64,000 nt of DNA from Symsagittifera roscoffensis. Taxonomy: Eukaryota; Xenacoelomorpha; Acoela; Convolutidae. The DNA lies in contig NC_087069.1 of the NCBI RefSeq assembly GCF_963678635.1, forward strand, positions 6,185,472-6,249,471, given 5' to 3'. The position numbers and the translations under genes were made by a program. The notes under the pieces are model-generated. The model ran no database searches and had not been told where the DNA came from. It saw only the letters and a program-made list of their open reading frames with translations. Shown in pieces: positions 55,654 through 64,000 of the stretch (the first letter of the stretch is position 1; each line of letters begins with the position of its first letter).

Positions 55654-55737
55654 ATAACTCTGGCACTAAAACAAGAGCCGATTCTGCGAGCAAGAATGCT
55701 AGAGCAAATTAGAAAAAAAAACGCATTAAAAATCTGA
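55654..55737 (+). CDS. Exon-like open stretch with an RMLEQ motif
   Basis: It follows AACAAAGTCCAG and reads QEPILRARMLEQIRKKN before TGA at 55735. Eight of 11 residues in EPILRARMLEQ match DPRLRKRMLEQ of the polyQ exon at 32209. It is short, so chance cannot be excluded. Confidence 0.35.
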   Translation: MTLALKQEPILRARMLEQIRKKNALKI

Positions 55738-55973
55738 GGACTCGCACAACAATATCAGCAATAAACTGCAAAAAAAAAGTTCAGACGATGCGAACAGCAA
55801 ACAAAGCGGAAAAAAACAGCTCCGATAGACACTAGCTTGAAAAATCTTCATATTGAAAAAATTACAAGCCAACCTCAAATTCGACGTTTGTTTCCTAGGA
55901 CTTTCATAATGCTGAATATTCAACAGTGAGTGATCCGAATCCAGCTACTCGAGGAGATCCAGTAAAATTTTAG

Positions 55974-56105
55974 ATCTCAGCGTCACAGCGTCTTCAAAAA
56001 CAGTTAAACAAATTCAAGCTAGCTGCATTCGTTAAAGATGTATATGTCAGATCTGATATCAACAACAATTCCACCCTACAGAACAAGTACCGGTGTCTCC
56101 TTTAA
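55974..56105 (+). CDS. Exon-like open stretch, unknown
   Basis: It follows AAAATTTTAG and is open for 43 codons (SASQRLQKQLNKFKLAAF, VYVRSDINNNSTLQNKY) to TAA at 56103. It lies just downstream of the two preceding stretches on the same strand. Confidence 0.3.
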   Translation: MSASQRLQKQLNKFKLAAFVKDVYVRSDINNNSTLQNKYRCLL

Positions 56106-56693
56106 AACCAACTTATAAATTCGCCGATATGCTTTAGATTTATTTGCCAAATCGAGACTGAAAAATCAGATCATTTCTAACTGCAAGTCTAAAATGGGAT
56201 ATTGCTGAACTGCTTTCGATCAGCTGCATTGATTTTGATTTTTGGCCCTACCTGACAAAATATCTGATAAAAGTTTTTTAAAAAAATAAATAAATTCGAT
56301 TTATTGCGGCGGTAAATAATTATCCACACCAGAAATTCAGTTTTAAAACAAAAACTTGACAACAAAAAAACAGAACAAACGCAGTTGCTGAAACCATATT
56401 TGAAACAGTTGCTCAAACAGTTCATTGATCAAACAGTTTGAAACGTCAATTGAAATGACGAATAAAGATGATACAAATCGTACATATTCAACACGTCCTG
56501 TATTCTTCTGCAGTCGAGCTGATCAAATCAGATTCTTTCCTGTGATGCTTTTTTATTTCGTTATTCAACACGATATTTAGTTGTTTTCTAGGCTTCTTTT
56601 GTTTCTTTCATGTGATCGGATAGATTCGATTTGGGAACCCTTCTTCAGCTTTTGAATGTACGATGAAGACTTCCACGTATGAAGATCCAGGGG

Positions 56694-57329
56694 CTACCGC
56701 ATTTTTGGAGAGACAGGGAAGCGTTTGTTACTATTTAGCGAGTTTGTATTCTCTTTGTGAATCGCAAAAACGTGGTTTTTAAGACTGGTTGCATGACTGA
56801 ATGGTTGCTGGCAGATGTGGCATTGGTATGGCTTCGAACCAGTGTGTGTCCTCATGTGAACATTAAGATTACCTGACTGTGTGAAAGTCCTGCCACAAAC
56901 ATTGCACAAATGAGGCCTTTCTGAAGTGTGAATACGTTCATGTCTTTCAACATCACTTCTCCGTGCAAATGTTTGCCCACAATACTCACAAGCGAAGGGT
57001 TTTTCTCCGCTGTGATTCATCTGGTGTCTTCTAAGATTAGGAAGTATTGTATATCTCTCTCCGCAAATATCACACGTATAAGGCCGCTCACCAGTGTGAA
57101 CTCTTAAGTGTATTCGAAGACCACCTTCTTGAGTGAACTTCTTCTCACAGATCTCACATTTGAATGGTCTTTCTCCTGTGTGGGTTCGCATGTGTCTTAC
57201 CAATTCTGAAGTACTCCTAAACATCTTGCCACACACATTGCATTCTTTATTACACCTGCTCTGCGCTTGTGAAGATCTCTTCTTTGGACTCCCCCGGCTT
57301 CTGATAATTTCAGCCTCTACAGTCAAGAA
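56694..57329 (-). CDS. C2H2 zinc-finger exon, six fingers (gene 1)
   Basis: Read on the minus strand, the exon starts after TTTTATGTTAG (57330) and ends at TAG 56694. After a short basic N-terminus, six C2H2 fingers follow without a gap, joined by TGERPF/TGEKPF-type linkers. The first is CNVCGKMFRSTSELVRHMRTH-like and the last ends with a four-residue histidine spacing (HVFAIH). The exon has no ATG near its start, so earlier exons lie at higher coordinates. It is expected to act in the nucleus as a sequence-specific DNA-binding regulator. It is a clear paralogue of the nine-finger exon at 62674-63836; the two share [22 protein letters not shown] and the same last two fingers. Confidence 0.85.
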   Translation of the reverse strand, partial: FLTVEAEIIRSRGSPKKRSSQAQSRCNKECNVCGKMFRSTSELVRHMRTHTGERPFKCEICEKKFTQEGGLRIHLRVHTGERPYTCDICGERYTILPNLRRHQMNHSGEKPFACEYCGQTFARRSDVERHERIHTSERPHLCNVCGRTFTQSGNLNVHMRTHTGSKPYQCHICQQPFSHATSLKNHVFAIHKENTNSLNSNKRFPVSPKMR

Positions 57330-57359
57330 CTAACATAAAAAATTATATGCAACGCAAAA

Positions 57360-57960
57360 ACACGGATAGCCGGTTGATGTGGAAGTAGCACATAATGTTC
57401 CGACCAAATTCATTTAAAAAAAAAACAAAAAAAAACTTTTTTCATTTTACACTTTTTTTCATTTTAGTGTAGTTTTTCTGTGCATAGTGTGAAGAGAGAA
57501 AACACAAACGCGTAGAAAGGTAGCCAATTGGGCATAATCGTGAACAGTTGGCTTCGTTACATGAATAACAAAAAAATGTACTTAAAAATTCAAAAAAAAA
57601 TCTTGTTTTTTCGCACAATATTTTTTCACATTTTTTCATGGAACATTTTATGGCCAAGCTAGCGCAAAATGAATTTTAGACGAGAATTTGAAAAATCAAG
57701 TTTTCTGAGCCTCAATTTTCATATTACGAACGCTACTTAATTGCGTTGTCGACACTTGGACAATTTTAAAATTTTTTATGCCGTTTGAATCACGACTGAA
57801 AGGGCTTTTATATGGTATATCACTCGACCCAATCCGATGATTATTTGTGCTACCCGATTTTGCGTCGAAAACTAAAAAAAAATTTCGAACACCCCCACAT
57901 AAAAAAATTTCTCCCCATTTTTCGAATGGTCGGAACAACTGTATGACGCTACTGGGAAAA
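57360..57960. repeat. Interspersed repeat, copy 1
   Basis: It aligns with 60400-60910: GGATAGCC-GTT, AAGTAGCACA, then CGAATCACGACT-AAA, ATATATCACTCGACCC and CCGATGATTATTTGT. A further end fragment lies near 62235. The type is not known to me. Confidence 0.65.
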
Positions 57961-57974
57961 ACGCTATGTATGAC

Positions 57975-58365
57975 GCTATGTAGGACCGACAGCGCTACTG
58001 GGAAGAACCGAATGAGTAAAACTTTGAGTTTACAAAATTTCTTAAGTGACACACGCCAATTATGAGTCTACATAATTGCTAAGTGACGCAAGTCAATTAA
58101 GACGCATTAGCAGTACAAGTCAATTTGGAAAAAAAAATTTACCAACAAACATACCTCAATTTACAGAGCGGACGCATTTGAACTAGTATACGAAAAAGTT
58201 CGTTAAAAACATCCGACCCAGCCCAGGTTCGAACCCTCTTTTTTTGCTGGCCTTTTCCCTACCTCTACGCTACAGATCCATGATACCTATAAGCTTACGT
58301 GCTATTTGTAATATAACAGTCTGTGTTAATATCCTTAGCATTGGCTGTACTTAATAGCTGGATCA
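57975..58365 (-). repeat. tRNA-derived SINE, copy 2
   Basis: The minus-strand B box is GGTTCGAACC (58226-58235). The A-box region is TGTAGCGTAGAGGTAGGG. The body matches copy 1 at 52865-53245. The tRNA-like head has a run of As where the anticodon arm should be, so it is not a tRNA gene. Confidence 0.7.
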
Positions 58366-59325
58366 AAATTAACACATTTTGTCGCAACAATTGCATCGCA
58401 ACAATATTTGCGACTTAGCTTGGAAAAAAAAGTTCATACTATAACACCAGCGATGAAAAGCTTAAAAATCAGTTTTAAAATATGTGTATACGAAACCGGT
58501 TTAGCCAGACTACTCACTTTGCCAACATTATGCAGGTCTCACGATAACTTGCAACAAAAAACGATGTTAGCGACAATATTACCGTAGGAGGAATTGTGTC
58601 GGAGAATGACAAAATAGGAAAAACTCAGAAAGTTAAAAAAACGGAAAAAAAACTTACTGAATATGCAAACGAATCAATCTGGAAATTGTGTTCAGTTGAA
58701 AATGATTCTAACGACAAGAAACTAAAAAAGATTAAAATAAACATTTTCCAGAAAACTTTCAACATGCGAGCAATTATTTTTTCATTGCTTCAACAAAATT
58801 TGCTGAGAAAAATCTACCGAGAAGAAGCTGAGATAAGAAAAATTGCACCACTTGCGATAAAACACAATCGTAGTAAAACATAAATCGGAAAAAAAAAATC
58901 AAATAATAGAAAAACACGAAGTCTACCAAAAATTTCGTCTGTCCCAATAAAATTTCATTCTACGCAAACATGCCAGATATTTGAATATTAAATTGGCAAC
59001 AGAACACAACTTACGAAGAGGAAACAAACAAAGCCGCCAATCTTTGAGCAGACACCAGTTGAGCCGAAAATAATTTGATTTAAAAAAATTTTCAATTCCC
59101 CTTGAAATTACAATGAACAACACTTACAATTACAATGAAATTGCTTACAGCAAAAAAAATCCGCGGTGTCACGACGCAGGCGACAACGTGAGCAGACAAA
59201 TCAATGTCCGACAAATTGAATTTTACAGGAAAAAAAAAACATTTCAGCTTCATACATACTGAAAAAAAAGGCCCGGCCAGGACTCCCACAACAGATAATA
59301 AAGCTGACAATATTCGGCAGCAAAA
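58366..59325. other. AT-rich intergenic DNA
   Basis: Open frames here are Lys-rich and lack ATG or splice context; I treat them as noise. CCGGCCAGGACT near 59272 is a SINE fragment. Confidence 0.4.
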
Positions 59326-59690
59326 ATGACCACATACCTCCAGGTCAAGTGGGAAGGCCATTGAAAATTCTTAACATACTAAAAATTCGTTCATTATCAA
59401 AGTGAAGTTCATTTTTTTTAACATATTTATAAGAAAAGTTTTTTTCGTGGAACAATTCCAAGTCCCGATTACAAGTGTTATTATCAACACAGTAAAAATG
59501 ACCTTCGGCAGTAAAAATGACTACATACCGCCAGGTCAAGTGGGAAGGCCATTGAAAATTCGTAACATACTAAAAATTCGTTCATAATTAAAGTGAAGTT
59601 CATTTTTTTTACATATTTGTAAGAAAAGTTTTTTACGGGGAAAAATTCCAAGTGCCGATTACATGTGTTATTATCAACACACAGGCGAAG
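59326..59690. repeat. Tandem duplication, period ~191 bp
   Basis: Two copies, about 59326-59515 and 59517-59690, share CAGGTCAAGTGGGAAGGCC (59341 and 59532) and AAGTGAAGTTCATTTTTTT, with about 90% identity. It is noncoding. Confidence 0.85.
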
Positions 59691-60399
59691 AGGAGCGTCA
59701 CTCCACTGGCGATACAATTGAGAAAAAAAAATCAGAAAAATAATTTAAAAAAATTAGATTTATCAAAATTAACAACGCTAGTTTTGAAGAAAAAAACGTG
59801 CCAATACAAAAGAACGAGAACTTGGCAGCGGAAGAAAACTTTCCTAGTGGCAAAAAAGCCATAAGTACCTTAGCAGAAACCGTTCAAGCCGAAAAAAAAC
59901 ACAAAAAGAGAAAAAAAAATCAAAATATTCGAGTCTCACACCCACACCAGCACATGGCTACTAAGCCGATAAAATACAGACAGAAATCATTTGGGCAGAA
60001 TATTTATAGCAAAAAAAAGTACGAAATCAAGGCTAGTAAAATTACAAACAGCAACAGTAAATCAAAACACTATAAACAACTACAATATAAATTTCGCAGT
60101 GCAAAAAAATTCTACAAAGTGGCAAGTAAGCAGATAAAACATAAGCTCGGCATTTTTTTTAAACGGAATATTTCGTGTATGAAAAAAACAGGTCCTGTCA
60201 GATTCGAAACGAAACCAATACCTTTGCCGTCCCAGGCTTACTCGTTAACTCCAGACCAAGTGAGCCGGGGACAGATGAAATTTGAACTTCATTATGAATT
60301 GAACCTTGAATTCCCATTTCTAACTTTGCTAATTCTTTGAACTAAGTTAATTATATGAAAAAAGTCTCCTAACTCGTTGCAATACAAAAGATATAGCAG
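59691..60399. other. A-rich stretch with a tRNA-like piece
   Basis: A long Lys-rich frame here reflects A-runs and starts without context. On the minus strand at 60187-60265, TGGAGTTAACGAGTAAGCC and GTTTCGAATCTGACAGGACC look like a worn tRNA-derived SINE head. Confidence 0.4.
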
Positions 60400-60910
60400 A
60401 ACAAGGATAGCCAGTTACTGTGCAAGTAGCACAAAATGATACGACCACAGCTTAAAAATACAAAAAAAAAAGTTTTTTCTAACAAAATAGGAAAATTGTA
60501 AAAGGTTATTGTAGAAAAAGAAAAACGAAAAAAAAAAAATCGTTAGAAAAATTTTAAATCGAAGATTTTAGGAATTTTAAATAAAAAATTTGAAAGGATT
60601 TGATTCTCAAAATTACGCAAACAAACAAAAGCTAACTTAAATCCAGTAAAACTAAGTTTTCACGGCTTAAACTAAGCGTAAATAAACTTATTTTTGGCCT
60701 GCTCGCTCGAAAAAAGACAAATGCAAAAATTTCAAACGTTTTTCTCTAAATATTCAAATGTCGTTCGAATCACGACTAAAATGGTTTTAATATGATATAT
60801 CACTCGACACTTTCCGATGATTATTTGTACCTGCTGTTGCGTGGAAAACAAAAAAAAAGAAAAAACTAAAACACCTGAATACCAAGTTCCTCCACATTTA
60901 CAATAGTGGG
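60400..60910. repeat. Interspersed repeat, copy 2
   Basis: This is the partner of 57360-57960, with extra A-rich sequence in the middle. Confidence 0.6.
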
Positions 60911-62673
60911 AACAAAAATAAAACATTGGACAAAAAAATATTATTTTGAAAAAATTGAGAGAACAAAAAAGATGTGAGAGGACAGAAAATACATATCATA
61001 TTATTTTGAAAACATGGGTAAAATCAACTACTCTAGCTCAATAAACTTATTCTAAGGAAGGCAGACCAAAACTGAGCATTTCGAGTAATTGTCATTCTTT
61101 TAGTTTAGCAAATAAAATCGGAAACAGCTGAAGTGTTTCAATCTGAAATGCTAACCTTCAAGTTCCCTTTCAGACCAAATACACTCAAGATCTTCGCTCC
61201 GTTCGAACTCTTCAAACTCCATTGTCAGCTCATAGAAAACAGTATTTTTTGATATCAGAGGCGAATCTTGGCAAAGCTCGAGCCAAACTTTTTCGAAGAT
61301 CTTTCGAGAAGTTAGCCCAAAAAGGCATCTAGATCTTCATCATCCGTTCTGAAACAATCAAGCCCTCGCGTTTCAGATCTTGTGACAGTCGTAAGTTGAT
61401 TTTTATAGATTCGCCAGAAATTTTCACTATAAAACGGTCATCGAACAATTGAACCATTTCTAATAAATCAACTTTAATTTGAGAGAGCTGAAATTGCATC
61501 AACACATCATTGTTGACAAGGTGGCGAGCCACAGAATCGACTGTTAGACGAAAATCATTTAAACTGCCAAAAACTTTCCTATGGTTAACTTACGATTTAA
61601 GGTTGCCGATTAGCGCACTTCAACGCGATATTCGTCTCGTATTTTTTTCTTACAGAAAGTTTAGCTCTTTTTACAAGCTCGCAACAAAGCGCGGTCTGAT
61701 GCTGTCAATAATTTTTATGAGAGCAATTTAATTATCCAATAAAGTAATGTTGCGGATATCCTGGACATATTGCTAAATGGACTGCTAGTTTCCTAGAAGA
61801 ATTCAAAAACTTCACGCAATTCCAACATTGCCTTAATCAGCCATTGATCATAGCTGAACAAAAAACATTTGTCTTTTTTTTTAAAAAAGCCATTAAAATG
61901 TCTATTGTACTTAGAAACCAAGCGGTGATTCTCATCACATGCGCTTCAACGAAAGCCATTTGTCGAAAAATTATCAAAAGAACCACCTTTACATGAATTT
62001 CATTATTTTGCCTCGAATGATGTTCAATTTTGGAACACGTCCAGCTTGAACTTTTTTGCTGGACGTGCTTTTTTAAAATTGTTTCTTATTGTACAATATA
62101 TTTTTTAAATCTCTATTGTCAAAAAAGCGCTGAAAAAAACATCTAAACCTAGTTTTCTTGATAGTAAAATCAAGTTTTGTGAACCTCGATGATTGAGTTT
62201 TTCGTTCGATATTGAACTAAAATTTCTCAGCTAACACAACAAACTAACACATCCGAATACAAAGTTCCTCCCGATTTTCAATGGCCGGAACAATAGACGC
62301 AAAGTAGAATGTGCAATTCTTTTATAGCCCATAAGCAAAACTAAAAAAAAGGATTGTTTACAATTGCAAGTCTAAAATTGGATATAGTGAAAACGCTCAT
62401 GATCATGTTTCGATATTCATTTCGATGTCAGACCTGATAGTAAAAAGACTGATAATAAAGTTTCCTTGATAGCAAAATTGCCTTAGTACAGAACTATCAA
62501 CGTCAGATATTCAGTTTTCAATCTCGAACTTAACAACAAAAACACAACCCAGAAGCAGTTGCTGAAACTTTATTGGAAAAAGATCCATTGCTGAAACTAT
62601 ATTGGAAAAAGATGCTAGTTTATAGATTTATAGATCAAACAGCTCGCAATGAATTAATGAATACTTTCGGCTA
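60911..62673. other. Spacer between the zinc-finger exons
   Basis: There is no supported gene. The last ~300 bp (TGCAAGTCTAAAATTGGATAT; GCAGTTGCTGAAAC; GATCAAACAGCTCG) resemble the 3' flank of gene 1 at 56175-56445, so the duplication that made the two zinc-finger genes included flanking DNA. Confidence 0.55.
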
Positions 62674-63836
62674 TTACTTCGATAATTCAGATTTCACTGG
62701 ATATTCTTTCTCGGTAACCAAATTGACGGAGTCAACTTCTATATCGTGATGATTTTCTGCTTCTGTAGTAACTATTGAACAAGATTGGTTGTTTTGGAGT
62801 TCACTTTGCCCGATTGATCTTATCGATTCGATTTGGAAACCCGGTTCTACCTTTGGAATGTGCAATGACGACTCTGTTTCGTCAAAAGATTCAACGTTCA
62901 ACGCCGCCTCCTGCGAGGAGCATGGAACTTGCGTTATGCTGCTCTGTTTATCCTGTGTTAGACCTGCTCCGTCGCGATGACTCATCTTCAATAATTCCTT
63001 CTCGGTTTTGAGACTTTCTTTGTGAATGCCTAACATGTGGTTTCGTAGAGTTGAGTATTGACCAAATGTTCGCTGGCAGATGTGGCATTGGTATGGCTTC
63101 AATCCAGTGTGTATATTCATGTGTACATTAAGATTACCAGATTGTGCGAACTTCTTGCCACATTTTTCACACGAGTAAGGCCTCTCCGCAGTGTGTGTGC
63201 GCTGATGTCTCTCAACGGAACTTCTCCGAGCGAACTTTCGCCCACATTCATCACATTCGAATTTCTCTGGTTTCTCTCCGCCGTGATTTTCCGAGTGAAG
63301 ATCTTTCCTGTGTTTTCTGAAACTTGAATTTGATGTATATCTTCCCCCGCATATATCACACGTATAAGGTCGCTCGCCAGTGTGAACTCTTAAATGCATT
63401 CTAAGACTACCTTCTTGATTGAATTTCTTCTCGCATAAAACACAAGCAAAGGGTTTCTCTCCTGTGTGTGTTCGCTTATGCCTTTCAACGTCACTTCTTC
63501 TTAAGAATCTTTTACCACAATCATCGCATACGAATTGCTTTTCTCTGATGTGGGTATCCCTGTGTCTTTGGAGATATTGTAGAAGGTTAAATGATTCTCC
63601 GCATATATCACACACATGGGGACGCTCTCCACTGTGGGTGTGGATTGTTCTGTGCAATCGAAGAACACTTTCTTGGCTAAATTTCTTCTCGCAGATCTCA
63701 CACTTAAATGGTTTCTCTCCTGTGTGACTTCGCATGTGTCTTTCCAATTCTGCCATTCTTTTAAACAACTTGCCGCACACGTTGCATTCATTAGTACCAG
63801 CATTCATCTGCGCTTTCCTGCTTGTAGATCCAATTT
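62674..63836 (-). CDS. C2H2 zinc-finger exon, nine fingers (gene 2)
   Basis: On the minus strand the exon begins after TTTTTGTTGCCTCCAG (63837) and ends at TAA 62674. Nine C2H2 fingers follow a short Ser/Arg/Lys lead. Finger 6 has irregular histidine spacing ([10 protein letters not shown]) and finger 2 carries a duplicated HTH before its linker. Linkers are TGEKPF-like. After the last finger comes a ~100-residue acidic, Ser/Gln-rich tail ([19 protein letters not shown]) with an IPKVEPGF phrase that resembles a SUMO-acceptor site. A nuclear DNA-binding regulator is expected. The first coding exon lies outside the window or in the remaining 164 bases. Confidence 0.88.
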
Positions 63837-64000
63837 CTGGAGGCAACAAAAAATTAATCAATTGAGTTGAGACCATACGCAATGCAACAACCATACGCAA
63901 TACGCAATGCAATATTGACTTTCGCAAGAGATTAAATTTTGAGATCTTTACCATTACAGCCCTTCCCTCTCTACGTCCACTGGTGCCCACTTTTTCTGTG
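63837..64000 (-). other. Intron end or 5' exon of zinc-finger gene 2
   Basis: The minus-strand frame stays open through this stretch and contains ATGs, but the good acceptor at 63837 suggests intron. CATTGCGTATTGCG-type short repeats are present. Confidence 0.4.

Noticed and set aside
58226-58290. Functional tRNA gene on the minus strand
   Set aside because: The region between the boxes is an A run without an anticodon stem; it is a SINE head.
58596-58883. 95-codon Lys-rich frame
   Set aside because: It begins with a non-ATG codon in A-rich DNA and shows no protein-like pattern.
59798-60340. 180-codon Lys-rich plus-strand frame
   Set aside because: The composition is explained by A-runs, it overlaps a worn SINE head, and there is no splice or start context.
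63837-63990. N-terminal extension of zinc-finger gene 2
   Set aside because: The open frame upstream of 63837 is hydrophobic and repeat-like, and a good splice acceptor sits at the border, so I treat it as intron.

Overview
This is eukaryotic, AT-rich genomic DNA, almost certainly from an invertebrate animal. The evidence is C2H2 zinc-finger exons with GT/AG borders, a BEL/Pao retroelement, a Ty3-like element with an env-like gene, a PHD-finger/RLE-type LINE, tRNA-like SINEs and dense short DNA transposons. An arthropod would fit, but the sequence does not fix the taxon. No bacterial-style operon, CRISPR array or rRNA gene is visible. The window is dominated by transposons, with thin islands of probable host exons.

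Layout. 1-1494: short inverted-repeat transposons, including a three-level nest. 1499-20364: an 18.9-kb LTR element with two 409-bp LTRs, a 4-bp target duplication (TACC), broken Gag and Pol, and three further genes after Pol: a membrane/proline-rich protein, an env-like glycoprotein and a second proline-rich protein. 20576-20713: an isolated, well-spliced host-type exon. 21.4-23.4 kb: more short transposons, a tRNA-like SINE head and two 69-nt inverted-repeat modules. 23.4 kb: a Q-rich exon. 23.7-26.8 kb: a dead LINE. 27.1-32.9 kb: many MITEs (three related families, 8-bp target duplications), a Tc1/mariner-like non-autonomous element and a LINE fragment. 32.2 kb: a polyglutamine exon. 34224-42553: a BEL/Pao element whose 3' LTR has collapsed to about 38 bp. 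42766-43586: a second mariner-like copy. 44.5-51.3 kb: a host gene region in which a ~1.5-kb unit carrying three exons is tandemly triplicated. 51.3-64 kb: two paralogous C2H2 zinc-finger exons on the minus strand, SINEs, degenerate tandem repeats and further exon-like open stretches.

The host exons at 23.4, 32.2, 44.5, 45.7-51.3 and perhaps 55.4-56.1 kb all lie on the plus strand. Several share a short DPRLR / RMLEQ-type motif. They may be parts of one large, Q-rich, modular gene expanded by transposons, or a family of related genes. RNA data would be needed to decide.

The most unusual items are the giant Ty3-like element with three extra genes, each close to an acceptor-like splice site, and the triplicated exon block, in which 89-bp and 127-bp exon lengths and splice phases are conserved in every copy.
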